From positions 47,171 to 111,170 of the forward strand of contig JAFUVF010000042.1 of assembly GCA_017483735.1 (NCBI GenBank): 64,000 bases of DNA, written 5' to 3'. Both the position numbers and the translations under genes were made by a program. Source of the stretch: Lachnospiraceae bacterium. GTDB taxonomy: Bacteria > Bacillota > Clostridia > Lachnospirales > Lachnospiraceae. This document shows, in pieces, positions 45,270-54,370 of the stretch. Numbering within the stretch: position 1 is the stretch's first letter; every line of letters starts with the position of its first letter. Below the pieces are notes generated by a model, which saw only the letters and a program-made list of their open reading frames with translations, was not told the DNA's origin and ran no database searches.

Positions 45270-46538
45270 ATGGCAGTAAATTATAGTTGGTACAAACTTG
45301 ATAATGCGGCAACAATGATTCCGTCCTCAATGCAGGGCTCCGACACCAGAGTGTTCAGGATAGCCTGCGAGCTGAATGAAAAGGTGGACGGGGCATTGTT
45401 GCAGCAGGCGCTGGACAAGACCCTGGAGGAGTTTCCACACTTTAATGTGGTACTCAGACGGGGTTTTTTCTGGTATTATCTAGACAATACATCGGAGAGG
45501 GCAATGGTTACGGAGGACAGGCTTCCCGCCTGCGCCCACCTGTATCTTCCGGGAAGGAAGAATCTTTTATACAGAGTTACCTATTTTGAGAGGCGCATTA
45601 ACCTCGAGATGTTCCATGTGCTTGCCGACGGTACGGGAGGCTTTATTTTCTTAAAAAAGATACTCAAAAACTATCTCTGCACAAAGCACGGCATAGAAAC
45701 TGTCACGGATGATGACGAGTCCAGCGCCGAGGAAAAAAACACCGACGCTTTCCGGAAATTCTACAGCAAGGAAAGAAGCGCAAAGCAGCTCACGGGAATG
45801 ATATTTAACCGTGCATATCAGATTCATCAGGTAAAGGACGGGGATATGCAAAACCACCTTTTGGAGGCGACGATATCCTCGAGCGAGTTTTTGAGCCTGA
45901 GCCATAAATACGGCACCACGGCAGGGATACTCACAGTGGCGCTCTACATCGAGGCTGTGATGCGCTCAATGTCTGAGAGGGATAAGAGAAAGTATCCGAT
46001 AGTAATAAGCGTACCCGTGAATCTGCGCCAATATTTTCCGTCTGAGACGACGAGGAATTTTTTCGGCGTGATCAATATAAGCTTTCATACGTCGGAATAT
46101 GACGGGAGCCTCGAAAGCATCATTGCTCCGGTAAAGGAATCCTTCGAAAGGCAGCTGTCGAAGGAAAATATCAGGAATACCATGAACAGCTATATGGCTC
46201 TGGAGCAGAATATCGGAATAAAGATGATTCCGTTATTTATAAAGGACCCGGGAATAAGATTCTTCTATAATCTGACAAAGAAGGGCGTAACAGCCACTAT
46301 GTCAAATATGGGAAAAATAAAGCTTGCACCGGAGCTTGAACCCTATGTGGAGCAGTTTTCGGGTTTTATGTCAACCGGAAATATGCAGATAACCGTGGCA
46401 AGCTTCAAGGATAAGATGGTTTTGGGCGCAGTCAGCGCCTATACGGAGCATTCGGTGCTCATCAATCTGTTCAGAAGACTGTCAGAGCTTGGACTTTCCG
46501 TGGTGCTTGCCACCAACGACTATGACAGGGCTTCGTAA
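45270..46538 (+). CDS. Condensation-domain-like acyltransferase (alcohol acetyltransferase-like)
   Basis: 422 residues from ATG 45270; TTG 45249 is an alternative with no usable ribosome binding site. The fold follows stand-alone condensation/wax-ester/alcohol-acetyltransferase proteins. The N-terminal half has the catalytic HVLADGTGG (His-x3-Asp-Gly) near residue 115. VPVNLRQYFPSETTRNFFGVINISF is the conserved channel segment of the second half. Members join an acyl thioester to a hydroxyl or amine acceptor. It lies 24 bases after htpG and starts a three-gene set with a membrane protein and an esterase-like hydrolase. Confidence 0.8.
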   Translation: MAVNYSWYKLDNAATMIPSSMQGSDTRVFRIACELNEKVDGALLQQALDKTLEEFPHFNVVLRRGFFWYYLDNTSERAMVTEDRLPACAHLYLPGRKNLLYRVTYFERRINLEMFHVLADGTGGFIFLKKILKNYLCTKHGIETVTDDDESSAEEKNTDAFRKFYSKERSAKQLTGMIFNRAYQIHQVKDGDMQNHLLEATISSSEFLSLSHKYGTTAGILTVALYIEAVMRSMSERDKRKYPIVISVPVNLRQYFPSETTRNFFGVINISFHTSEYDGSLESIIAPVKESFERQLSKENIRNTMNSYMALEQNIGIKMIPLFIKDPGIRFFYNLTKKGVTATMSNMGKIKLAPELEPYVEQFSGFMSTGNMQITVASFKDKMVLGAVSAYTEHSVLINLFRRLSELGLSVVLATNDYDRAS

Positions 46539-46572
46539 AAAGCATTAAAGAAGCATAGAAGGGGAAAATACT

Positions 46573-47232
46573 ATGCAGGTATGCCCGAAATGTAATATAA
46601 AAATCAGAGGAGATAAGAGGTGCTGTCCCTTATGTCAGGGGAATATTACGGGAGAGCCCGAGGACAACGCCTTTAAGGTGCTTCCGGCAAGGAAGGTAAA
46701 TACGGTTACGCTTTTCAGAATATGCGTATTCCTGTTTATTATATATGAGGTGGTTATGGGGACGATATACCAGTTTTCGGGATATCGTTTCAGGTGGGCG
46801 CTCTTTGCCATTATCTGGGGGATTGTCGGGATAATCGACATAAGAGTTGCGCTGTATCTGAGGGGAAATATCATAAAGCTCATAACCTTTGAGACCTTTT
46901 TCGGCATAATAATCACATACATCATAGACAGGATGACAGGGGGCTATGCCTTCAGCGTGACATGGGTAAATCCCATAGCCTTTGTGCTTCTTCCGGTAGT
47001 TACCGTTATAATAGGAGTGTCTGCCAAGCTTCGCATAGTGGATTATGCAGTATATCTTCTAGTGGATGTGCTCGCCTCTATGTCGCAGATTATCCCGATA
47101 GTATCGGGGTTCAACCGCTTTACATATCCTGCAGTGTTAAGCATGGGAATAATGGTGGTATTTGCGGCATTTGTACTGATATTCAGGAGGCGTGACCTGA
47201 TAAATGCCACGTCGAAGTACTTAAATATCTAA
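46573..47232 (+). CDS. Zinc-ribbon membrane protein (DUF6320-like)
   Basis: 219 residues behind AGGGG. The first ~25 residues are a zinc ribbon: CPKCNIKIRGDKRCCPLC. Five or six transmembrane helices follow (about 47-66, 74-92, 98-120, 128-152, 158-178, 185-206). The layout agrees with the DUF6320 family as remembered. It lies between the acyltransferase-like and hydrolase-like genes, 34 and 13 bp apart, and may recruit them to the membrane. Function unknown. Confidence 0.75.
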   Translation: MQVCPKCNIKIRGDKRCCPLCQGNITGEPEDNAFKVLPARKVNTVTLFRICVFLFIIYEVVMGTIYQFSGYRFRWALFAIIWGIVGIIDIRVALYLRGNIIKLITFETFFGIIITYIIDRMTGGYAFSVTWVNPIAFVLLPVVTVIIGVSAKLRIVDYAVYLLVDVLASMSQIIPIVSGFNRFTYPAVLSMGIMVVFAAFVLIFRRRDLINATSKYLNI

Positions 47233-47245
47233 AGGTTTACATAAT

Positions 47246-48556
47246 ATGTCTAAGGATAAGAATAATCTTACTGATAAAAAAAGCATAAAGCGCAGTAAAA
47301 AGGCCAGGAAGCGAGCGCTCATACTCGAAAAGAGGCTCGAAAAGGCGGAAAAGCTGCGGGAGGAATTGAAAAGCCAGCTTTCGGAGCAGAGGGAGCTTCT
47401 CTCAAAGCGCACAGAGGAGCTAAAGATAAAGACCGGGGATTTCGTGGAGGAGAGGATAGGGCATACTCTGGAGCATTCCTCTCTGGAAGCGCCTGTGCTA
47501 GGCGGAGAACCAGAGCCCCTTAAGTGGTATAAGCTCCCATTAAAGAAGGGAATGAGCGGGGACGGCAGCGAATATCATATGTATCTCAAGAGGGGTACAA
47601 ATGAGAATCTGTGCATATTCTTTTCCGGCGGAGGTGTGGCATGGAATGAGTATACTGCGGCGAGACCTGTCACAGGAGGCAGGGTGGTTGCGGGACTTCC
47701 CAATTTCTACTGGAACAATCTGCGGCCATTTACGCAGATAATGAACATAAATATCGGCATTACCGATAATGATATAAACAGGAATCCCTTTGCAGACTGG
47801 AGCTTTGCGGTGATAACCTATGCCACGGGGGACTTCCATGTGGGAAATAATGATTTTGAGTACGAGGATGAGAGCGGAAATAAGCAGCTGCTGCATTTTC
47901 ATGGTTACAAGAATTTCCGTGAGAGCATGAAGCAGGCCATAAAATATTTTAAGGAGCCTAAAAAGCTTTTGATTGCGGGAGACAGCGCCGGAGCCTTTGC
48001 GGTGCCTGCCCTCGCCGGGGAAATAATAGAGAAATACTACAATAAATGTGAAGATATAACACTGTTATCTGATAGTGCGCTCTTACTTTTTGACAGATGG
48101 AACCACACTGCGAGGAACCTATGGAGAGCTTCAAGGGAGAGATGGGATGCGATAAGGGGCTCCAATATTACCGTGGAATGGTACAGGGCTTTGCTTTCCA
48201 AGCACCCGAATCGCTTTAAGTGCCTGTATGCAAGCTCCTCCCATGATTATCTTTTGAGCTCATACCTAAACGACATACTCAACAAAAGCTACTCCACCAA
48301 TCCCGAGGTACAGGAGCTTTTCTTTAGGCAGCTTAAGCAGATGGTGCGGGAGCTTAAGCTTATAAATCCTGACTTTAATTTTTATATCAACAATCTGAAG
48401 ACACCCATTGTGACCCAGGGCGGAACCATACATACCATAGTCCGTGAGCCCCAGTATTATATTAAGCCGAAGGAGGGGAAATCCTTTCCGGAATGGCTTT
48501 TTGATGAGGTAAACGGGGAAAGCTGCGACTTGGGTATGGAGCTTTTGCGAGTTTAA
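47246..48556 (+). CDS. Pectin-acetylesterase-like alpha/beta hydrolase
   Basis: 436 residues. A basic coiled-coil N-terminus (~10-70, Lys/Arg/Glu-rich) has no signal peptide, so the protein is probably cytoplasmic. The hydrolase part begins near residue 90: LCIFFSGGGVAWNEY forms the oxyanion region, LLIAGDSAGAFAVPAL gives the nucleophile Ser, and DSALLLFDRW and GGTIHTIVREPQYY supply likely Asp and His. The layout matches the NOTUM/pectin-acetylesterase group, which removes acetyl or acyl esters. It sits beside an acyltransferase-like gene, suggesting an acylation/deacylation pair; that is inference. Confidence 0.78.
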   Translation: MSKDKNNLTDKKSIKRSKKARKRALILEKRLEKAEKLREELKSQLSEQRELLSKRTEELKIKTGDFVEERIGHTLEHSSLEAPVLGGEPEPLKWYKLPLKKGMSGDGSEYHMYLKRGTNENLCIFFSGGGVAWNEYTAARPVTGGRVVAGLPNFYWNNLRPFTQIMNINIGITDNDINRNPFADWSFAVITYATGDFHVGNNDFEYEDESGNKQLLHFHGYKNFRESMKQAIKYFKEPKKLLIAGDSAGAFAVPALAGEIIEKYYNKCEDITLLSDSALLLFDRWNHTARNLWRASRERWDAIRGSNITVEWYRALLSKHPNRFKCLYASSSHDYLLSSYLNDILNKSYSTNPEVQELFFRQLKQMVRELKLINPDFNFYINNLKTPIVTQGGTIHTIVREPQYYIKPKEGKSFPEWLFDEVNGESCDLGMELLRV

Positions 48557-48557
48557 T

Positions 48558-48586
48558 TTGATTGATAGCTCTGAATGTGGTAAAAT
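48558..48586 (+). promoter_or_regulatory. Promoter of the DUF5717-DUF5716 operon
   Basis: TTGATT (48558-48563), a 17-bp spacer and TAAAAT (48581-48586), 43 bases before the operon's first start codon. Both boxes match 5/6 or better. Confidence 0.7.
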
Positions 48587-48612
48587 AAATAAGTTGTATA
48601 CTTATTTATTTT
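48582..48612 (+). repeat. Perfect 13-bp inverted repeat overlapping the -10 box of the DUF5717 operon
   Basis: Arms AAAATAAATAAGT (48582-48594) and ACTTATTTATTTT (48600-48612) are exact complements around TGTAT. It covers the -10, the expected transcription start and the leader up to five bases before the GGGAG ribosome binding site. It could be an operator, or a leader hairpin that sequesters nothing GC-rich. Confidence 0.75.
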
Positions 48613-48628
48613 GTGCGGGAGAGCTTGG

Positions 48629-51600
48629 ATGCAGGATGTAATAGAAAAAATTCTGGAGGGCAATTTTGAACATGAAAAAGCTACTCTGGATTTTTCATGC
48701 AGTAAAATAGATCTGCGCATTCCCGCAGGGGAGGATTACGAGGGAAGCTTCCATATCTACGCAAATCCCAGAAAGAAGTTTGAGGGTTATGTTTATTCCT
48801 CCGACCTTCGCATGGAGGTGCTCACTCCCGAATTCTACGGGAGCGACGAAGAGATTCGTTTCCGCTTGAATGGCGCGCACACCGAGGGCGGGGATGTGAT
48901 AGGAGGCTCCTTTTATGTCATATCGAATCAGGGAGAAAGCTATCTTCCCTTTGTGATTACCGTGGATTACAGCTTTCCGGAGTCAAGCATCGGTCCCATC
49001 AAAAATCTCTTTCATTTCGCAAACCTTGCAAAGACGGATTATGCCGAGGCGGTGGAGTTGTTCTATTCGGAGGGCTTTAAAAGGATATTTGCGGGAAATG
49101 ACGCAAAATTTAAGGAGGTCTACAGAACTCTTTCCGCCAACGAAGGAAATGTCCATAATGTTGAAGAATTTCTCGTACATATAAACAAAAAACAGAGAGT
49201 TAATTTCTATACTCAGGTAAACACTATTTCGGAGCAGCTTCCAGAGTACGGAAGCGGGGAAGCTGTAATCGAAAAGACTGTAAATATCGTAAGGAGCGGA
49301 TGGGGCTATACTGCGCTAAACGTGGAGTGCGACGGAGATTTTCTCTTTACGGAGAGGGAGTTTATTGAGGAATCGGATTTTGTGGCGGAGAGCTTTGCGC
49401 TTCCGGTATTTATAGACACCTCAAAATGTCACAAGGGCAAAAATTCCGGAACGCTGTATATATTTAATTCACATATTTCCATAGAAATACCGGTTTACAT
49501 AACTTTGGGTAAAGCTGCGGGCGAAATCACGGGAGGGCATACTTCCCGGAAGTCCTCCATGGTTATGCTGATGCGTGCGTACCTTGATTATTACTTCAGG
49601 CGCATAAGCAAGAATACCTTTATCAAGAACGGCGGCAGAATAATACAGAGGATGGTCACTCTTGACGACAAGGATATGACGGCGAAGCTTTTGCAGGCAA
49701 GGCTTTATATCCTTGAGGAGCGCTACAGTGATGCAGGAACGATATTAAACCGTGTGGCGGATATGATAGAGGCGGCGGAGGATGACAGGGACAGAGAGCT
49801 TTCCTACCATTGGTATCTTTTGGGGCTTATGGACAAATCCGCAGGCTATCAGAAGGAGTCAAAGGAACAGATAAGGCTTCTTTATAACAAAAACAAAGGC
49901 GATGCCTTCATAGGGCTTCTTTTGACGAAGGTGGACGAAGCCTTTGACACCACACGCTCCGCCTATAATATGTTGAAAAAGCTTTACGAGGCAGGCTCCA
50001 AAAGCCCCCTTCTCTATATGGATTCCCTGGAGATACTGAATTCAGATCCTGCGCTTTTGCAGGAGCTTACCGGCTTTGAACTGCAGGTGCTAAATTTCGG
50101 CATAAAGAACGGCAGGCTTTCAGAGGAGCTTTCCGAGCAGTTTTTATATCTCTGCGCCAGATACAGGGGAAATTCTCCGATTATTCTGGGTGTTCTTTCA
50201 TATCTTTATGAAAATACGGATTATGCGGGGAATTCAGTGCTGTCAGAGATATGCACATATCTTATAAAGAACGACAGAAGGGGAGAAAATTATCTTAAGT
50301 GGTATGAGAGGGGCATAAACGAGGAGCTTCGCATAACGAATATCTATGAGTATTATATGTGGTCCTTAAATCTTGCAAAAAGCTATGACATACCCAGAGC
50401 CGTGCTTATGTATTTCTCCTTCCAGAACAATTTAGAGTATGGCTGTCAGGCGTATCTGTACCGTTATATCATAGGCAGACGGGAGGAGTATCCGGAGATA
50501 TATGCGGAGTATGAGCCTAAGCTAAAGAGCTTTGTGCTTAATAATATAGATAATATGCGGATTGACAGGAATCTTTCCGCAATCTATCAGGTGCTTCTTG
50601 CGGAGGAGTTCTTTACCGCAGCCACGGCTCCGAACCTGTCAAGACTTATATTTGCTAACAGGATACACGTATCGGATGACAGATTAAAGCATATTTATGT
50701 GTATCACAGGAACAATAAGGCGCCGGAGGAATACACGATAGTCGGGGAAAACACATGGATTTCCCTGTATGGCAACGATTATATCGTGGTTTTTGAGGAT
50801 GCATACGGGAACCGCTTTATAGACAGCGTCGATTATACTATGGAAAAGCTTATGCTTCCGTCAAGGTATGTGGAGCACTTAAAGGAGTACAATACGGAGA
50901 ATCTAAGCTTCGAGCTCTATGTGTCGGGTGTCGGCAGGCATATTGACAGGGTTTTGGAGGAGGATGCATATAGATTAAAATATATATGCGACCACGAGGA
51001 TACGGATGATGAGCTCAAAAATGAGCTAAACCTTAAGCTTATAAAATATTATTATGATACGGACAGGATTCTGGAGATGGACGAGGCTCTTTCATTCCTC
51101 TCGGGAGAACTGTCTTCGGAGCTTAGAAACAGCACCTTCAACTATCTGCTCTTAAGGGGAAAATATGAGCAGGCATACAACTGGCTTTGCGAGTACGGTC
51201 CTTATTTTGCCGACCCCAAGCAGCTTTTGAAGCTTCTCGACATATATCTTAGGAACAACGAGGATTTCGAGCACAGGGCGCTTCTGTATGCGGCGGACTA
51301 TTGCTTTGACAAAGGAAAATACAATAATCTGGTGCTTTCGTATCTCGGAAAGCACTATAAGGGAATGACGAAGAATCTGAGGAATATCTGGAAAGCCGGT
51401 ATTTCCTTTGATATGGATATGTATGACCTCTGCGAGAGAATGCTGATTCAGATGCTTTACACGGGAGCCTTTGTGGGGGATGAGCTGGATATATTCAAAT
51501 ATTACGTATCCCAGGGCGCAAGAGAGGAGGTGGCGGATGCCTTCCTTGCTCAATGCGCTTACGATTATTTTGTGGAGGACAGAGTTGTCGATAAATTCAT

Positions 51601-52210
51601 ATTTGATGAGATAAGGAATATGTACGACAGGGGAGAGGAGCTCCAGAGAGTCAGCAAGCTCGCATATCTTAAGTTTTATGCGGAAAATGAAAAATATTAT
51701 TCGGACAGCGAGGAGATATATATTTACGCCTTCTTAAAGGAATTTCTCGCAGAAAAGGTGCATTTATCCTTCTTTTCGGAGTATGTGAAGCATTTCCCTA
51801 AGCTGCTTGTCGATATGGAGGACAAGACACTTGTGGAATACAGGGCAAAGCCCGGAAGCCGTGCCCGCATACACTATATGATAGTGGATGAAAAGGGCGA
51901 GGGGGACGGATATCTTTCAGAGTATATGAGGGATGTCTACGGAGGATGGATGTTCAAGGAATTTGTCCTGTTCTACGGGGAGACCCTGCAGTATTATATA
52001 ATCGAAGAGGGAAAGGGAGAGGAGAGCCTTACGGAGAGCGGAGAAATCAGAAGAAACGACGGCGATTTCAATGCGGCGGATTCAAGGTACAGTCTTATAA
52101 ACGATATGCTTGTGGCAAAGGATACCTCGGATTATGATACTCTGGATAATCTTATGGAGGAATATTACAGAAAAGAGTTCTACAATGAGCGCTTATTTTC
52201 TTTGGAGTAG
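48629..52210 (+). CDS. DUF5717-family large protein, first gene of an uncharacterised four-gene system
   Basis: 1193 residues from ATG 48629, with GGGAG seven bases upstream; TTG 48611 is too early. No signal peptide or transmembrane helix. The N-terminal ~330 residues are beta-rich with several Gly-x-Asp turns (GSFHIYANPRKKFEGYVYSS, GGSFYVISNQGESYLPF), resembling stacked Ig-like or adhesin-type sandwich domains. From ~340 on the protein is alpha-helical with TPR/solenoid character (ARLYILEERYSDAGTILNRV, YHWYLLGLMDKSAGYQKES, YLLLRGKYEQAYNWL). A last beta segment (~840-880) interrupts the helices. It ends three bases before the next gene. Domain family DUF5717 by recollection. Confidence 0.8.
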   Translation: MQDVIEKILEGNFEHEKATLDFSCSKIDLRIPAGEDYEGSFHIYANPRKKFEGYVYSSDLRMEVLTPEFYGSDEEIRFRLNGAHTEGGDVIGGSFYVISNQGESYLPFVITVDYSFPESSIGPIKNLFHFANLAKTDYAEAVELFYSEGFKRIFAGNDAKFKEVYRTLSANEGNVHNVEEFLVHINKKQRVNFYTQVNTISEQLPEYGSGEAVIEKTVNIVRSGWGYTALNVECDGDFLFTEREFIEESDFVAESFALPVFIDTSKCHKGKNSGTLYIFNSHISIEIPVYITLGKAAGEITGGHTSRKSSMVMLMRAYLDYYFRRISKNTFIKNGGRIIQRMVTLDDKDMTAKLLQARLYILEERYSDAGTILNRVADMIEAAEDDRDRELSYHWYLLGLMDKSAGYQKESKEQIRLLYNKNKGDAFIGLLLTKVDEAFDTTRSAYNMLKKLYEAGSKSPLLYMDSLEILNSDPALLQELTGFELQVLNFGIKNGRLSEELSEQFLYLCARYRGNSPIILGVLSYLYENTDYAGNSVLSEICTYLIKNDRRGENYLKWYERGINEELRITNIYEYYMWSLNLAKSYDIPRAVLMYFSFQNNLEYGCQAYLYRYIIGRREEYPEIYAEYEPKLKSFVLNNIDNMRIDRNLSAIYQVLLAEEFFTAATAPNLSRLIFANRIHVSDDRLKHIYVYHRNNKAPEEYTIVGENTWISLYGNDYIVVFEDAYGNRFIDSVDYTMEKLMLPSRYVEHLKEYNTENLSFELYVSGVGRHIDRVLEEDAYRLKYICDHEDTDDELKNELNLKLIKYYYDTDRILEMDEALSFLSGELSSELRNSTFNYLLLRGKYEQAYNWLCEYGPYFADPKQLLKLLDIYLRNNEDFEHRALLYAADYCFDKGKYNNLVLSYLGKHYKGMTKNLRNIWKAGISFDMDMYDLCERMLIQMLYTGAFVGDELDIFKYYVSQGAREEVADAFLAQCAYDYFVEDRVVDKFIFDEIRNMYDRGEELQRVSKLAYLKFYAENEKYYSDSEEIYIYAFLKEFLAEKVHLSFFSEYVKHFPKLLVDMEDKTLVEYRAKPGSRARIHYMIVDEKGEGDGYLSEYMRDVYGGWMFKEFVLFYGETLQYYIIEEGKGEESLTESGEIRRNDGDFNAADSRYSLINDMLVAKDTSDYDTLDNLMEEYYRKEFYNERLFSLE

Positions 52211-52213
52211 AGG

Positions 52214-53503
52214 ATGATACGATTTATCGGCGGAGAAAAACTTGTGGTGGGAATAGACTTGTCTGATGAATTTTCTCAGATGAGCTACTGCTATGCTGAC
52301 AGGAACGGGGAGCCGGAAACCTACTCGATGACAGAGGGAATCGAGGACTACAATATACCTACGGTTCTTGCAAAGAAGAAGGGCTCAAACCAATGGCTGT
52401 ACGGAAGACAGGCAGTAGGCAGGCTTAAGGACGACGGATACACCGTAGTAAAGAATCTCTATACTCTGGCAAAGATAGGCGAGCCTGTGGAGATGGATGA
52501 TGTGGAGGTTGACCCGGTCTCAATGCTTACCCTGTACGTAAAGAGGCTGCTTTCAACACTAATGCAGCACACCGGAATGGACAAGGTGCATGCGCTTACA
52601 ATAACCGTGGACAGACCTGATATGCGGAGCTCAAAGGTCATAAAGGCTGTGCTTAACGGGCTTATGCTAAAGAGCCAGAAGCTTTTTATGTCCACCCACA
52701 CGGAAAGCTTTTACGGATATATGAAGGGGCAGAACGAGGAGCTTATGCGGGGCGGAGTGCTGCTTTTGGAATATATGGACGGGAAAATCAGAAGCTCCAT
52801 CCTTGAATGTAATCTCCGTACCACCCCCAAGGTAGTATATATGAATGCGGAAAGCCATCCCTTTATGCGGATAGACAAAAATCCTGCGGCGGACGATACT
52901 CTTACGGCAAGCCTTAGAAATGCGGATTCGGAATTTGCAAGGATAGCGGAAGCGGTGCTTACAGAGCATACTGTATCAGGAGTATATCTGATAGGAGATG
53001 AATTTTCGGGGGAATGGATGCAGGAATCCCTTAAGCTTTTGTGCAGAGGGCGCAGGGTATTTCAGGGAAACAACCTGTATTCAAAGGGTGCTGCCTACAA
53101 TGCTTTGGAAAAGATAGGTGACAGCCGCATGAGAAAGGGCTATGTGTTCTTAGGCGCAGACAAGCTCAAATCCAATATAGGTATGCAGCTGTATTCACAG
53201 GGAAAGGAGCAGTATCTCGCCATACTCGATGCAGGAGAGGATTATTTTTCGGTGGAAAAATACTTCGATTTTTACATACAGGACGGAAATCAGGTGGATC
53301 TGTCCGTGACCTCCCTTACGGGAAACGGCAAAAAGACCGCAAGGATTGTGATGGAAGGGCTCGACGGAGGCATACACAGGATAAATGCCGCATTTACAAT
53401 GGAGGATGAAAAGACACTCATAATAGACCTTGAAGATATGGGAATGGGAGTGATGAGCCCCGCCTCTCACAAGGTGTGGCATGAGAAGTTGAATGTAGGA
53501 TAA
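52214..53503 (+). CDS. DUF5716-family protein, Hsp70/actin-fold-like
   Basis: 429 residues starting three bases after the DUF5717 stop. The pattern of an actin-like ATPase is visible: VVGIDLSDEFSQMSYCYAD (phosphate-1-like), NIPTVLAKKKG and WLYGRQAVGR as in the HSP70 N-terminus, ALTITVDRP, a second phosphate-like loop GVLLLEYMDGKIRSSIL and VSGVYLIGDEFSGEWM at the adenosine-site position. There is no substrate-binding domain; the last ~120 residues are beta-rich and may replace it. DUF5716 by recollection. Nucleotide-dependent switching is inferred, not proven: the catalytic Asp/Lys residues need an alignment. Confidence 0.8.
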   Translation: MIRFIGGEKLVVGIDLSDEFSQMSYCYADRNGEPETYSMTEGIEDYNIPTVLAKKKGSNQWLYGRQAVGRLKDDGYTVVKNLYTLAKIGEPVEMDDVEVDPVSMLTLYVKRLLSTLMQHTGMDKVHALTITVDRPDMRSSKVIKAVLNGLMLKSQKLFMSTHTESFYGYMKGQNEELMRGGVLLLEYMDGKIRSSILECNLRTTPKVVYMNAESHPFMRIDKNPAADDTLTASLRNADSEFARIAEAVLTEHTVSGVYLIGDEFSGEWMQESLKLLCRGRRVFQGNNLYSKGAAYNALEKIGDSRMRKGYVFLGADKLKSNIGMQLYSQGKEQYLAILDAGEDYFSVEKYFDFYIQDGNQVDLSVTSLTGNGKKTARIVMEGLDGGIHRINAAFTMEDEKTLIIDLEDMGMGVMSPASHKVWHEKLNVG

Positions 53504-53507
53504 AGCT

Positions 53508-54365
53508 ATGCGATTAACCTTAAGCGTCGGCGAATATGCAAAAACTCCATATATAGTTCCGGGAATAGAGCTCCCTGTATATTGCATGGAGGAGCTCTGC
53601 TTCTGCATCAGGGAAAATGCACCCCTGCTTGACGCACGCATAATGGGAAGCGAGCTGCTTGACTGGATAGATAAAAGGTTGGAGCTTCACGACCTTGCAA
53701 ACAGCCTTCTCGCTCTCATAAGGAGAAAGGGAAGTCTCTCCGATTTCATCGGTATGATATTCAATTATACCGGACTATATGAGAATAATGATGTGAGGCT
53801 TATGCTCATAGGGCTTCAGAGCAATGAGGGCTTAAACGGCATAGAGAGAAGAAAGGAAAGCCTTGACGGGCTTGTGAACGAGAAAAAATACCATATGGCG
53901 ATAAGAGGCTATGAGGCGCTTTTGGAGAAATGGGATGCCCTTGAAAAGGATGGCGGAAAGCTCCCGGCGGCAGCCTTGAAGGCATCGCTTCTCCACAATA
54001 TGGCGGTTGCATATACGGGGCTTATGCAGTACGGGAAGGCTGCGGAGTGCTTTGACAAGGCTTATCACATAACGGGGGAGAGTATAGAGAAGCTTTCGTT
54101 CCTTTCCGCCAAGCGTATGGAGCTTTCTGATTCCGAATATGTGGCCTTTATGGCGGATTATACCGACTGCTATACGGAGAGCATACAGCTTGAAAAGAAG
54201 ATGGACAGGATAAGGGAGGAATGGCGTACCGAGGGGGATTATGCAAGACTCTCCAACCGCATACTCTGGCGTGTGGGAGAGGATAAGCATATGTATTATG
54301 ACGAGAATGACAGGGTAACCAGAGCCCTTAAGGATAATTACAGACAGATGATTGCGGACGTATAA
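53508..54365 (+). CDS. TPR-containing protein of the DUF5717 operon
   Basis: 285 residues, starting four bases after the previous stop. The N-terminal ~110 residues are an unassigned domain (LPVYCMEELCFCIREN...). The middle contains two TPR-like pairs: KKYHMAIRGYEALLEKWDAL and LLHNMAVAYTGLMQYGKAAECFDKAY. The tail is charged and helical. Soluble. It most likely links the solenoid DUF5717 protein, the ATPase-like protein and the membrane coiled-coil protein of the same operon. No known family recognised beyond TPR. Confidence 0.75.
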   Translation: MRLTLSVGEYAKTPYIVPGIELPVYCMEELCFCIRENAPLLDARIMGSELLDWIDKRLELHDLANSLLALIRRKGSLSDFIGMIFNYTGLYENNDVRLMLIGLQSNEGLNGIERRKESLDGLVNEKKYHMAIRGYEALLEKWDALEKDGGKLPAAALKASLLHNMAVAYTGLMQYGKAAECFDKAYHITGESIEKLSFLSAKRMELSDSEYVAFMADYTDCYTESIQLEKKMDRIREEWRTEGDYARLSNRILWRVGEDKHMYYDENDRVTRALKDNYRQMIADV

Positions 54366-54370
54366 GAATT

